Below the pieces are notes generated by a model. That model did not search any database and was not told the origin of the DNA. It saw nothing but the letters and a program-made list of their open reading frames with translations. From Devosia sp. 2618 (GTDB lineage: Bacteria; Pseudomonadota; Alphaproteobacteria; Rhizobiales; Devosiaceae), in assembly GCF_040546815.1 (NCBI RefSeq), contig NZ_JBEPOO010000001.1, forward strand, positions 1,178,001 to 1,242,000: 64,000 bases of DNA, read 5' to 3'. Position 1 is the first letter of the stretch. Each line of letters starts with the position of its first letter. The position numbers and the translations under genes are program-made. Of this stretch, positions 36,470-45,663 are shown piece after piece.

Positions 36470-37783
36470 ATGTCCGATCTATTCGCCGCCGACCCCTCCG
36501 AAACCGACCGCGCGCGACCGCTGGCCGATCAGTTGCGCCCACAGACGCTCGATGACGTGATCGGGCAAACCCATTTGCTCGGCCCGGATGGCACGCTGCG
36601 CCGCATGATCGCCTCTGGCCGTCTGGGGTCCCTCATCCTCTGGGGCCCACCTGGCACCGGCAAAACCACCGTTGCGCGGCTTCTTGCCGATCAGATCGGC
36701 TATCGCTTTGAGCAGATTTCCGCGGTGTTCTCCGGGGTGGCTGACCTCAAGAAGGTCTTCGACAAAGCGCGCTTCGAGCGCCTGTCTGGCCACAAGACGC
36801 TGCTGTTCGTCGACGAGATCCACCGCTTCAACCGCGCGCAGCAGGATGGCTTTCTCCCGGTGATGGAAGACGGCACGGTCGTGCTGGTCGGCGCGACCAC
36901 TGAAAATCCGTCGTTCGAGCTCAATGCCGCTTTGCTGTCGCGCAGTCAGGTGCTGCGCTTTGAATCGCTTGGGCTGGAAGATCTCGAAAATCTGGTCACG
37001 CGTGCCGAGGCGCTGACGGGTGCTGCGCTGCCATTGGAGCCCGAGGCGCGGCAGACGCTGCTGACGCTGGCTGATGGCGACGGGCGGGCACTGCTGGGCC
37101 TCGTGGAGGAGGTTCTGGCGTCTGCCAAGCCGGGCGAGACCATGGACGCCGCCACCATGCTGACGGTGATCCAGCGCCGCGCGCCGATTTACGACAAGGC
37201 GCAGGACGGCCACTACAACCTGATTTCAGCGCTGCACAAGACGATCCGGGGCTCCGACCCGGATGCCGCGCTCTACTATTTCGCGCGTATGCTCGATGCC
37301 GGTGAAGATCCGCTGTTCTTGGCGCGCCGCTTGATCCGAATGGCGTCTGAAGATATCGGGCTAGCCGATCCGCAGGCCCTGCAGATGGCAGTGGCGGCCC
37401 GCGATTCCTATCAGATGCTCGGTTCGCCCGAGGGCGAACTGGCACTAGCGCAGGTGGTGGTCTATCTGGCGCTCGCGCCGAAATCTAACGCCGTCTACAC
37501 GGCGTTCAAGGCGGCGATGAGCCTTGCGAAGGCGACTGGCTCGCCGATGCCGCCCATGGTCATCCTCAACGCCCCAACCAAGCTCATGAAGGGCTCGGGT
37601 TATGGCGATGGCTATATCTATGACCACGACACCCCCGAGGCCTTTTCGGGGCAGGAGTACTTTCCCGAAAAGCTGGGACGGCAAAAATTCTACGAGCCGG
37701 TCGAGCGTGGTTTCGAACGCGATCTCAAGAAGCGCGTCGAGTACTTCGAGCGGTTGCGCGCCGCCAAGCGCGAGCAGGACTAG
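36470..37783 (+). CDS. rarA: Replication-associated recombination protein A (AAA ATPase)
   Basis: RarA (MgsA) acts at stalled replication forks with SSB. The 437-residue product has Walker A GPPGTGKT at residues 59-66, Walker B LLFVDEIHRF near 112-121, sensor GATTENPSFELN, and the C-terminal MgsA domain with SEDIGLADPQAL. Length and order match the family. It ends directly against the convergent patatin gene. Confidence 0.95.
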   Translation: MSDLFAADPSETDRARPLADQLRPQTLDDVIGQTHLLGPDGTLRRMIASGRLGSLILWGPPGTGKTTVARLLADQIGYRFEQISAVFSGVADLKKVFDKARFERLSGHKTLLFVDEIHRFNRAQQDGFLPVMEDGTVVLVGATTENPSFELNAALLSRSQVLRFESLGLEDLENLVTRAEALTGAALPLEPEARQTLLTLADGDGRALLGLVEEVLASAKPGETMDAATMLTVIQRRAPIYDKAQDGHYNLISALHKTIRGSDPDAALYYFARMLDAGEDPLFLARRLIRMASEDIGLADPQALQMAVAARDSYQMLGSPEGELALAQVVVYLALAPKSNAVYTAFKAAMSLAKATGSPMPPMVILNAPTKLMKGSGYGDGYIYDHDTPEAFSGQEYFPEKLGRQKFYEPVERGFERDLKKRVEYFERLRAAKREQD

Positions 37784-38902
37784 CTAGAGCGACTGGTGCC
37801 AGACACCTGCCTTGCCCTCGCCAAAACCGTAGTCGTAGAGTTGCTGCAGCCATAGCTTGTCGCCCAACAGGCTCTCGGCTTCCGGATAGTCGCCGGGAAT
37901 AGCAGTGAGCTGGAACGTCATGTCGCTGCGGCGCGCGATATTGGCCAGTTGTTCGAGATTGGCGCGGCCGAGATATTTCAACATGGTCGGCACGGCGCGC
38001 TGCAGCAGGTCGAGGCTGGCAAGCTTGGTGCTCGTGGCCGGTTGCGGATCGACCACGCCGTTGAAGATCACAAAGAGCTTGCGGTTGCCGTAGCTGGACC
38101 GCGGGCCGGCCGGCATGAGCAGGACCTGCTGGGTCACGCCGCCATCGACATGCAGCTCGCTGATCTGCTGCCCACCGGCTTGAGCGTCGATCAGGATGGG
38201 CGGAAACACGCCTGGCACTGCCGTCGACGCCAGAATGATCCGGTGCACGAGATCGAGCTTGTTGGGAATGTTGCTGATGGCGATGGCGCCAATGTCCCAG
38301 ATCACCGGGCGCTGCGCATCCATATTGGTGGTGCCGACATAGAGGCGGCGGCCATCGCGGTGCCCGGCAGCAATCGCGTCAAGCGCCTGCTGGTCGATCA
38401 GCGAGCGGATCGCGGACAGCACGATTTTGTTGTCGAGGATCGACGGCGCGCCAAACAGTGCCGACACGAAATTGACGTTGAGACCCTTTTGCTGGGTAAT
38501 GCTGGAGAACACCGTCCTGAGACGCTCGTCATATTGCGGGCCGATGAAGGCGAGGGGCGCGATCATGGCGCCAACGCTGATGCCGGTGACGACTTCAAAT
38601 TCGGGGCGGGTGCCCTTGGCCGTCCAGCCTACGAGGAAGCCTGCGCCATAGGCGCCGTTGATGCCGCCGCCCGAAAGGGTCAGGTAGTCGACAACGCCGT
38701 CGTGGCCCGGCTTTACCTTGGCGTGAAGGGCGAGGAACGCATCGTCATCACCCCAGTAACGGATGGTTTGGTCTGCGGGGATAATCGCCTCAACTGCCAA
38801 GTTAGAGGCATGAGGAGCGCGTTTGAGCGTGGGGACACAGGCTATCAGAGCAAGTGACAATGCGACAACCGCACCAAAGCGGAACATGGTATTGGCCTGC
38901 AC
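37784..38902 (-). CDS. Patatin-like phospholipase, predicted lipoprotein
   Basis: The product has a lipoprotein signal (lipobox LIAC near residue 22) and a patatin domain: oxyanion loop GGGINGAYGAGFL, nucleophile elbow GISVGAM (Ser in GXSXG) and the Asp of the dyad in VDGGV. Patatins hydrolyse acyl chains of lipids; the lipid anchor places this one in the envelope. I chose GTG 38902 because GGGGAG lies 6 bases upstream; ATG 38887 would remove five residues and lacks a good binding site. It stands alone between rarA and crcB. Confidence 0.85.
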   Translation of the reverse strand: MQANTMFRFGAVVALSLALIACVPTLKRAPHASNLAVEAIIPADQTIRYWGDDDAFLALHAKVKPGHDGVVDYLTLSGGGINGAYGAGFLVGWTAKGTRPEFEVVTGISVGAMIAPLAFIGPQYDERLRTVFSSITQQKGLNVNFVSALFGAPSILDNKIVLSAIRSLIDQQALDAIAAGHRDGRRLYVGTTNMDAQRPVIWDIGAIAISNIPNKLDLVHRIILASTAVPGVFPPILIDAQAGGQQISELHVDGGVTQQVLLMPAGPRSSYGNRKLFVIFNGVVDPQPATSTKLASLDLLQRAVPTMLKYLGRANLEQLANIARRSDMTFQLTAIPGDYPEAESLLGDKLWLQQLYDYGFGEGKAGVWHQSL

Positions 38903-39001
38903 GACGACTCCCCTGAAATTTCGCCGCAACATATGGTAACTGAGGGTAACGCAAGCCTACCGCTCTAGGAATGTTGTCCGCATGGTTGATGAACTGTTGA
39001 A

Positions 39002-39382
39002 ATGCAAACCCTCCTGATCGTCGGAATCGGCGGCGGCCTTGGCGCCGTGGCGCGTTATGGGGCAGGGCTGCTGGTTGGCCGTTTGTGGCCGATGGGATTT
39101 CCGCTGGCGACATTGCTGATCAATATCGTCGGCTCGGTGCTGATGGGCCTATTTATGGGCGCAATAGCGCGCCAGACCGGGCCGGGCGCCGAGAATCTTC
39201 GTTTGTTTGCAGCGGTCGGTATTTTGGGCGGCTTTACGACGTTTTCGGCCTTTTCGCTGGATGCTATTCGGCTGATTGAGCGTGGCGAACTGCTGCAGGC
39301 TGGCTTCTATGTGCTGTTGTCGGTTGTGGTTTGTCTCATTGGGCTTTATCTCGGGCTTTTGGTGACCCGAGGCGTGGCATGA
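39002..39382 (+). CDS. crcB: Fluoride ion channel CrcB/FluC
   Basis: The 126-residue product has four membrane segments and the family signatures GGGLGAVARYG (about 8-18), INIVGSVLMG and GILGGFTTFSAFSLD. Dual-topology dimers of this protein export fluoride. Its stop overlaps the rluC-like start by 4 bases (ATGA). I did not see a fluoride-riboswitch-like leader. Confidence 0.93.
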   Translation: MQTLLIVGIGGGLGAVARYGAGLLVGRLWPMGFPLATLLINIVGSVLMGLFMGAIARQTGPGAENLRLFAAVGILGGFTTFSAFSLDAIRLIERGELLQAGFYVLLSVVVCLIGLYLGLLVTRGVA

Positions 39383-40365
39383 GTGGCGTTCAACAGCGAT
39401 TGGTGAAAGACGACGAAGACGGCATGCGTGTCGATCGCTGGTTTGCCACCCATTTCCCGCAATTGGGTTTTGGGCGGCTGCAAAAGCTGATCCGCAATGG
39501 CGAAGTGAAGGTCGACAAGGCCAAGGTGACGACGAGCACGCGCTTGTCGCCCGGCCAGACCGTACGCATCCCGCCGGTAGATGATCCCGGCACGCCCAAG
39601 CCCGTTCGTGTCAACGACGAAGACGCCGATTTCCTGCGTAGCCTCATTCTTTATGAGGATGACGACATCTACGTTTTCAACAAGCCGCATGGCCTTGCCG
39701 TGCAGGGCGGTAGCGGCACCAAGCGCCATCTCGACGGCATGCTGAAAAGCCTGCCCAACAGCAAGGGCGAGGCGCCACGTCTGGTGCACCGTCTCGATCG
39801 CGACACGTCGGGCTGTCTCGTCGTCGCCAAGACGCGTCAGGCCGCCAGCCATTTCGGCACGGTGTTCCGCTCGCGTTCGGCGCGCAAAATCTACTGGGCG
39901 ATCGTCGCCGGAAACCCGCATCCACAGCAGGGCGAAATCTCTTGCTTTCTCGCGCGGCAGTCCACCGCCGATGGCGAACAGATGGTTGTCGTTAAGAACG
40001 GCACGCCCGGCGCGCAGCATTCGATGAGCTATTATTCGACCACGGACACGGCCAGCCGCCGCTTTGCCTGGGTGACGCTGAAGCCGGTGACCGGCCGCAC
40101 GCACCAGCTGCGCGTGCATATGGCCCAGCTTGGCACGCCGATCATTGGCGATCCGCGCTACTTCAATATCGAGAATTGGCAGGGCGCACCGGGCCTGAGC
40201 GAGGGCCTGCACTTGCATGCGCGCCGTCTGGCGATCCCGCTGCGTAACGGCAAGCGTCTCGACATTTCGGCGCCATTGCCACCGCATATGCGGGCGAGCT
40301 TTGAAACGCTGGGCTTTGACGCGGACCGTTACGATGTGACGAACGATCCGGAGGACGGCGTATGA
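39379..40365 (+). CDS. rluC: 23S rRNA pseudouridine synthase, RluC/RluD family
   Basis: The 328-residue product has an N-terminal S4 RNA-binding domain (about 15-65: GMRVDRWFATHFP, RLQKLIRNGEVKV) and a pseudouridine synthase domain with the catalytic Asp in HRLDRDTSG (about 151-159). I chose ATG 39379, which overlaps the crcB stop; an earlier frame lies inside crcB. RluC modifies 23S positions 955, 2504 and 2580 in E. coli; the exact target here is inferred. It also overlaps the next gene by 4 bases. Confidence 0.9.
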   Translation: MSGVQQRLVKDDEDGMRVDRWFATHFPQLGFGRLQKLIRNGEVKVDKAKVTTSTRLSPGQTVRIPPVDDPGTPKPVRVNDEDADFLRSLILYEDDDIYVFNKPHGLAVQGGSGTKRHLDGMLKSLPNSKGEAPRLVHRLDRDTSGCLVVAKTRQAASHFGTVFRSRSARKIYWAIVAGNPHPQQGEISCFLARQSTADGEQMVVVKNGTPGAQHSMSYYSTTDTASRRFAWVTLKPVTGRTHQLRVHMAQLGTPIIGDPRYFNIENWQGAPGLSEGLHLHARRLAIPLRNGKRLDISAPLPPHMRASFETLGFDADRYDVTNDPEDGV

Positions 40366-41024
40366 AACTTGTCGTCTTCGACATGGATGGCACGCTGATC
40401 GATACGCACGCGCTGATATCGGAACATATGGCTGCGACCTTTGCCGGGCGCGGCCTGCCGGTGCCAACGTCGACCGAATCGCGGCGCGTCATTGGCCTGT
40501 CGCTGCCCATGGCGATGGCCACGTTGGCCAAGACCGACGATCAGGTGCTGATCGACCAATTGGTCGATGACTACCGTGCTCATTATCGCGCCGCGCTTTT
40601 GACAGATGGCAATCGCGAAGGCCTGTTTCCGGGCGCGCTGGATGCCTTGAACGAACTGCGGGCCTTGCCGGATGTGATCCTGGGGATCGCGACGGGCAAG
40701 GGGCTGACCGGTGTGAACCGGATTTTGGGCCTCTATGGGCTGACCAAGGATTTCGTCACGCTGCAGACGCCTGACCACAATCCATCCAAGCCACATCCGG
40801 GCATGCTGGAGCGCGCGATGCGCGAGACCGGTGCTACGCCCGAGCAGACCGTGATGATCGGCGACACGACCTTCGATATCGAAATGGGCGTGGCCGCCGG
40901 GTGCAAAACCATCGGCGTGACCTGGGGCTATCATGAGCCGCGCGAGCTGATCGCGGTGGGTGCCGACACAATGATCGACCGCTACGACCAGCTCGTCGAC
41001 GCGATCAACAAACTTCTGGACTAA
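40362..41024 (+). CDS. HAD-family hydrolase
   Basis: The 220-residue product begins with the HAD motif I DMDGTLIDTH (Asp8 nucleophile), has a helical cap, motif II in GIATGKG, motif III Lys in KPHPGMLE and motif IV GDTTFDIEMG. It resembles the phosphoglycolate phosphatase-like subgroup; the substrate is unknown. It overlaps the rluC stop (ATGA) and is followed after 5 bases by the ATP12 gene. This run is common in Hyphomicrobiales. Confidence 0.88.
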   Translation: MKLVVFDMDGTLIDTHALISEHMAATFAGRGLPVPTSTESRRVIGLSLPMAMATLAKTDDQVLIDQLVDDYRAHYRAALLTDGNREGLFPGALDALNELRALPDVILGIATGKGLTGVNRILGLYGLTKDFVTLQTPDHNPSKPHPGMLERAMRETGATPEQTVMIGDTTFDIEMGVAAGCKTIGVTWGYHEPRELIAVGADTMIDRYDQLVDAINKLLD

Positions 41025-41029
41025 AAGCC

Positions 41030-41809
41030 ATGCGCGACCAGCTCGACGACATTCAGAAAAACCTCGACGCCGGCTATGGCCGCGCGCAGCACCTCAACAA
41101 GGTCGAACTGCCCAAGCGGTTCTACAAGGATGTGGGCGTGGCGCCGGTCGATGGCGGATTCGTCGTGACGCTGGATGGTCGTCAGGTTCGCACGCCCGGC
41201 CACAAGATCCCGGTGATCGTCCCGGCCGCCACGATTGCCACGGCGATGGCTGAGGAATGGGCGGCGCAGGAAGAGTTCATCAACCCTGCGACTATGCCGA
41301 CCGTTCGTCTTGTCAATTCCGCCGTCGAGAGCGGCGAAGACATGGTGCCCGCCTTCCGCGAGGAGATTATAAAGTTCGCCAGTGGCGATCTGATGCTCTA
41401 TCGCGCCGAGACGCCGCAGGAGCTGGTGTCCGAGCAGGAACTGGCCTGGGACAAGGCGTTGGTGACGCTGGCACGTCATTTTGGCGTGAGCTTCCAGCCG
41501 ACCGTGGGGATTATCCACCAGTCGCAACCAAAGCCGACCCTGGATCGCCTGGCCGAAGTGCTCGAGACCGAAGGCCTGCTGACGCTCACCGCGCTTGTGT
41601 CCATCACCGGCCTGACGGGTTCGGGGCTTCTGGCAATCGGCCTGTGGCACAAACTGTTTTCGCCCGACCAGGTGTGGCACGCTGCCCATGTGGACGAGGA
41701 CTATCAGATTGCCCAGTGGGGGCAGGACGAGGAAGCCGCTGATCGTCGCGCCATGCGTCGGGTTGAGTTCGACACCGCCGTCGCCGTGCTGGATGCACTG
41801 CGCAGCTAG
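41030..41809 (+). CDS. ATP12-family F1-ATPase assembly chaperone
   Basis: The 259-residue product matches the ATP12 family: PKRFYKDVGVAPVDGGFVVT, LDGRQVRTPGHKIPVI and AEEWAAQEEFINPATMPTVR are characteristic. ATP12 binds the alpha subunit of F1 during ATP synthase assembly in mitochondria, and alphaproteobacteria carry the homologue. It ends overlapping the convergent folK gene by 4 bases. Confidence 0.9.
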   Translation: MRDQLDDIQKNLDAGYGRAQHLNKVELPKRFYKDVGVAPVDGGFVVTLDGRQVRTPGHKIPVIVPAATIATAMAEEWAAQEEFINPATMPTVRLVNSAVESGEDMVPAFREEIIKFASGDLMLYRAETPQELVSEQELAWDKALVTLARHFGVSFQPTVGIIHQSQPKPTLDRLAEVLETEGLLTLTALVSITGLTGSGLLAIGLWHKLFSPDQVWHAAHVDEDYQIAQWGQDEEAADRRAMRRVEFDTAVAVLDALRS

Positions 41810-42249
41810 GCCGGTTTGGCCGCCGTGGCGATAACCCAGGCGGCCGTCTCCGGCGAAATCTCCTGCAGCGGATCGAGCACGAAGGCGCGCTCATGCGCAT
41901 AGGGGTGTGGCAGGTTCAGGCGCGGTGACCGGAGTTCGACCCGCTCATAGGCGATGATGTCGATATCGATCAGCCGCGGCCCCCAGACTTCGTCGCGCAC
42001 GCGGCCCATGGCCAATTCTATACCAAGCACCACATCGAGCAGTTCCTGCGGTCCGAGACTGGTTTGCACCGCTATTGCCATATTGGCGAAGTCGGGTTGA
42101 TCGGTCTTGCCCCAAGCCTTGGTGGTGAGCACTGTGGATTGCGCCTCCACCGAAATCTCAGGATGCGCGCCGATGCGGCGCACGGCTTCAGCCAATTGTT
42201 CCGACGGGCTGCCGATATTGGCGCCAAGGCTCAGCCAGGCACTGGCCAT
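41806..42249 (-). CDS. folK: 2-amino-4-hydroxy-6-hydroxymethyldihydropteridine pyrophosphokinase
   Basis: HPPK transfers pyrophosphate from ATP to the pterin before DHPS. The 147-residue product has the typical start SAWLSLGANIGSPSEQL, the KTDQPDFANMA segment and GPRLIDIDIIAYERVELRSP with the Mg-binding Asp pair. It is the last gene of the folP-folB-folK run; its ATG shares a base with the folB stop. Confidence 0.93.
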   Translation of the reverse strand: MASAWLSLGANIGSPSEQLAEAVRRIGAHPEISVEAQSTVLTTKAWGKTDQPDFANMAIAVQTSLGPQELLDVVLGIELAMGRVRDEVWGPRLIDIDIIAYERVELRSPRLNLPHPYAHERAFVLDPLQEISPETAAWVIATAAKPA

Positions 42250-42635
42250 CAGGCAGTCGGGCGCTGGCGATGCAGCTCGATAGCGGCTTCGCCGCGGACC
42301 ATGGCGATTGGTGCCTCTGGCTTACGGACGCGAATGATGATCCAGTTCACGTCCTGAAACGACTGGAAGATCGCGTCGACGATGTTCTGGGCCACCGCCT
42401 CGATGAGGTGCATGCGGCGCGTGTCGAACGCGGCCTTCACCACATCGTAGATGTCGGCATACGACACAGTGCGGCCGATGCTGTCGGTAAGGGCCGGGCC
42501 GGATAGATCGACACCACATTCGAGGTCGATGAAGAATCGCTGGCCCAGCGCTTTCTCCTCAAGCATCAGGCCATGATAGCCGTAAAAGCCTAGATCTTTC
42601 AGGATGATACGGTCGCCCGTGAATGGCATGGCCAT
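42249..42635 (-). CDS. folB: Dihydroneopterin aldolase
   Basis: FolB cleaves dihydroneopterin to the HPPK substrate. The 128-residue product contains GFYGYHGLMLEEKALGQRFF, with the conserved Tyr and Glu of the active site, and SYADIYDVVKAAFD. The start at ATG 42635 is followed by a second ATG two codons later; both fit. It lies between folP and folK. Confidence 0.92.
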   Translation of the reverse strand: MAMPFTGDRIILKDLGFYGYHGLMLEEKALGQRFFIDLECGVDLSGPALTDSIGRTVSYADIYDVVKAAFDTRRMHLIEAVAQNIVDAIFQSFQDVNWIIIRVRKPEAPIAMVRGEAAIELHRQRPTA

Positions 42636-42638
42636 GTG

Positions 42639-43490
42639 TTACCTCAGCTCAGGTGGTGGACCATACAGCGTCGCCTGCGCAACGCGAAGGGCATCGCGAT
42701 TGGCGCGAACGTCATGGACCCGGAAGATATGACCGCCGTTAATATAGCCCAGAACGGTGGTGGCGATGGTGCCGGCAAGGCGTTCCTCGGCGGGTACATC
42801 AAGCAGCTTGCCGATCATCGACTTGCGAGACGTGCCGACCAGCAGTGGAAAATTCGGAGGCAAGGCGGCATGCATGTTGGATAACAGATGGTAGTTCTCC
42901 TGCAGTGTTTTGCCAAACCCGAAACCGGGGTCGAGAATGAGGCGATCCAGGCTAGTGCCAGCAGCCTGCGCGATGGCTACGCTACGCTCAAAATAGGCGA
43001 GCATGTCATCAGCCAGAGGCACGCTGTGATCGCGGTCGGCCTGCCAGTGCATAGCGATCACCGGAACGTCATGCAGGGCCGCTACCTCAGCCATTTCGGG
43101 CGCGCGTTGCAGGCCATGCACGTCGTTGATGATCACCGCGCCAGCCTGGATCGCCTGATCGGCCACTAGCGGTTTGTAGGTGTCGATCGAGATCGGCGTG
43201 GTGATGCCAGCGGCGATCAGCGCATCGATCACCGGCATGACGCGGTCGAGTTCCTGCTGCACGCCAACCACTTCAGCGCCCGGGCGGGTGCTTTCGCCCC
43301 CGATATCGATGATGTCAGTGCCCTCTGCGATCATCTGGTGGGCATGGGCCACGGCGGCGGCGACGAGATTGTGTTGCCCGCCATCCGAAAAGCTATCGGG
43401 CGTGACATTGAGAATCCCCATGACGAGCGGCCTCGGGCCGAGGATCAGCGGCGGCCGATTGGGCAGGGGGATCGAATGGCTGGTGTGCAT
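42639..43490 (-). CDS. folP: Dihydropteroate synthase
   Basis: DHPS joins the pterin pyrophosphate to p-aminobenzoate and is the sulfonamide target. The 283-residue product shows MGILNVTPDSFSDGGQ, the pterin loop DIGGESTRPGAEVV, SIDTYKP and the C-terminal RVHDVRANRDALRVA. I chose ATG 43490, since the longer frame adds residues not found in the family. It is the first gene of the folate run. Confidence 0.95.
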   Translation of the reverse strand: MHTSHSIPLPNRPPLILGPRPLVMGILNVTPDSFSDGGQHNLVAAAVAHAHQMIAEGTDIIDIGGESTRPGAEVVGVQQELDRVMPVIDALIAAGITTPISIDTYKPLVADQAIQAGAVIINDVHGLQRAPEMAEVAALHDVPVIAMHWQADRDHSVPLADDMLAYFERSVAIAQAAGTSLDRLILDPGFGFGKTLQENYHLLSNMHAALPPNFPLLVGTSRKSMIGKLLDVPAEERLAGTIATTVLGYINGGHIFRVHDVRANRDALRVAQATLYGPPPELR

Positions 43491-43678
43491 GGTCAACTCG
43501 TGAGGCACGCGCTCGTCCTTGGACGAGCTCAGCCTGTGGTCTAGCGCCTTACGGTTTTCGCGCAAGTGCGAACTTGGCCGCCATGCCCAACAACGCGGGG
43601 AAGGAATTTCCTGTCGGCCTACATTATACGCAATTGCTGGCGTTGGCGCGGCCCGATGGGGCTGCTACATCCCCGCCA

Positions 43679-44842
43679 ATGTCTCGCGTCATCCCTTTCA
43701 TCAAACGCTTCGTTCCTGCGCTGGCTCCGGTCAGCTGGGGAGAGCGATTGCGCGCGTCGGTTGGGGCTGTGGTCGGCATTTTGGTGACGGGCATGGTTGC
43801 CAGATTGGCGTTGGGTGGATCATCCGATCTGCCACTGCTGATCGCGCCGATGGGCGCCTCGGCGGTGTTGTTGTTTGCGGTGCCGACAAGTCCGCTGGCG
43901 CAACCATGGTCGATCATTGGCGGCAATACGATTGCAGCGCTGATCGGAGTGACCTGTGCGCGCTATATCGGCGACGTGATGCTGGCCGCTGCGCTCGCAG
44001 CCGGATTGGCGATTGCCGTGATGATGGTGCTGCGGTGCCTCCATCCGCCAAGCGGGGCAGTGGCGCTGACGGCTGTTTTGGGTGGGCCCGCCATTCAGTC
44101 GGCCGGCTATGGCTTCGTCATCTGGCCGGTGCTGGTTAATTCGGTGCTTCTGCTATGCGCGGCGCTCCTGTTCAACAACCTGACCGGGCGACGCTATCCG
44201 CACCTGACGCCGGTAGCGGGTAATCGACACAAGACGGCCGATCCGCTGCCATCTGGGCGGCTGGGCGTGAGCAAGGACGACATCGCGGCGGTGCTCGCTC
44301 AGTATGATCTGGTGCTGCCGGTGGCCACCGATGAGCTGGAAGACATTCTGCATCGGGCCGAAGTGCGTGCCTATGATCGTCGGTCAGGCGGGATCGTCTG
44401 CGGACAAATCATGAGCCGGGATGTGCAGTCGGTTGGCCCGAAGACCAGCCTGCGCGAAGCCTTGCGCCACCTGCGCGAACATCACATCAAGGCGCTGCCC
44501 GTGGTGGATAACGATAACCGCGTGATCGGCATCCTGACGCAGACTGATCTGCTCGATAAGGCCGACTGGGGCATGGCTGAGGCAAAGCCCGGCCTGCGGG
44601 CGCGACTGCGCTCGGTCCGCAATTCTGAACTGCGGCTCAAGGGCAAGGTTGAGGACATCATGAGCGCGCCGGTTAAAGCCGCACGGCCCGAAACGGCGAT
44701 TGCCGAAATCGTGCCCTTCATGGCGGATGCCGGGCTGCATCACCTGCCGGTGGTTGATGCGGAGGGGCATCTGGTCGGCATGGTCACGCAGTCCGACGTG
44801 ATGGCGGCCATGTTTGCGGTGGCGTCGGACGCTTCCGCCTAG
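43679..44842 (+). CDS. HPP-family membrane protein with two CBS domains
   Basis: The N-terminal half (about 15-175) is an HPP domain with four hydrophobic segments and the signature LHPPSGAVALTAVLGGPA; the C-terminal half (about 240-387) holds two CBS domains (MSRDVQSVGPKTSLREALRH and MSAPVKAARPETAIAEIVPF). CBS pairs often sense adenine nucleotides. Some HPP proteins take part in nitrite transport in chloroplasts and cyanobacteria; the substrate here is unknown. I chose ATG 43679 from family similarity (WGERLRASVGAVVG near the start); earlier starts at 43583 or 43574 are possible. It converges on the sulfate transporter genes. Confidence 0.85.
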   Translation: MSRVIPFIKRFVPALAPVSWGERLRASVGAVVGILVTGMVARLALGGSSDLPLLIAPMGASAVLLFAVPTSPLAQPWSIIGGNTIAALIGVTCARYIGDVMLAAALAAGLAIAVMMVLRCLHPPSGAVALTAVLGGPAIQSAGYGFVIWPVLVNSVLLLCAALLFNNLTGRRYPHLTPVAGNRHKTADPLPSGRLGVSKDDIAAVLAQYDLVLPVATDELEDILHRAEVRAYDRRSGGIVCGQIMSRDVQSVGPKTSLREALRHLREHHIKALPVVDNDNRVIGILTQTDLLDKADWGMAEAKPGLRARLRSVRNSELRLKGKVEDIMSAPVKAARPETAIAEIVPFMADAGLHHLPVVDAEGHLVGMVTQSDVMAAMFAVASDASA

Positions 44843-45663
44843 CGCCAGCCGCCACGCGATTCCAGCGATGACTTGAGGATCAGCGTCAGCACTGCCATCA
44901 GCGCCAGCGTCGAGGCGGCCGCAAAGGCGCCGGTAACGTTGAAGTCGTTGAACAGCTGGCTGATCTGGAGGGGCAGGGTGTTGGTCTTGCCGCGAATGGC
45001 GCCGGACACGACCGAAACCGCGCCAAATTCCCCCATGACGCGGGCATTGGTCAGGATCGCGCCATAAAGGATTGCCCAGCGAATATTGGGCAGAGTGACG
45101 AACCAGAACATCTGCCAGCCGTTGGCGCCGAGCGAGAGGGCGGCTTCCTCGTCCTCGGTGCCCTGCTGCTGCATTAGTGGGATCAGCTCACGCGCAACGA
45201 ATGGCGCGGTGACGAAGAGGCTGACTAGGATGATCGCGGTGACGGTGAACATCAACTGGATGCCCGCGCCCTGCAACGTCGGGCCGAGCAGGCCCTGGCC
45301 GCCATAGAGGAACAGATAAACCACGCCAGCAACGATTGGGCTGACGGCGGCCGGCAACTCGATGATGGTGATCAGCACGTTGCGGCCGGGGAACTTGAAC
45401 CGCGTCACCAGCCAGGCAAGACAAATGCCGACCACAATGTTGATCGGCACCACGACAAGCGCCGTCAGCACGGTAAGCCAGATGGCGTGCAGCGTGTTGG
45501 GCTCAAGGATATTGGCGAAATAGACGCCGACACCTTCGCGCAGCGCAAAGGCGAAGATCACCGCTAGCGGCACGACCAGCATCAGGATCGACAGGCCAAA
45601 GGCCAGCCCGATCAGTGTGCGTTCAGCGGTGGAGCGGGTGTGTTTGCGCGCGGTGGCAGACAT
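44839..45663 (-). CDS. cysW: Sulfate ABC transporter permease CysW
   Basis: The 274-residue product is an inner-membrane ABC permease with about six segments and the EAA loop GTEDEEAALSLGANGWQMFW; ITNARVMGEFGAVSVVSG is typical of CysW. I chose ATG 45663, which overlaps the cysT stop (TGATG). It works with the permease cysT and the binding protein just upstream. The ATPase gene cysA, usually next, is not here; the following gene is the convergent HPP-CBS gene. Confidence 0.93.
   Translation of the reverse strand: MSATARKHTRSTAERTLIGLAFGLSILMLVVPLAVIFAFALREGVGVYFANILEPNTLHAIWLTVLTALVVVPINIVVGICLAWLVTRFKFPGRNVLITIIELPAAVSPIVAGVVYLFLYGGQGLLGPTLQGAGIQLMFTVTAIILVSLFVTAPFVARELIPLMQQQGTEDEEAALSLGANGWQMFWFVTLPNIRWAILYGAILTNARVMGEFGAVSVVSGAIRGKTNTLPLQISQLFNDFNVTGAFAAASTLALMAVLTLILKSSLESRGGWR

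Noticed and set aside
38903..39001. Fluoride riboswitch before crcB
   Set aside because: The short gap holds neither the conserved core nor a terminator-like structure.
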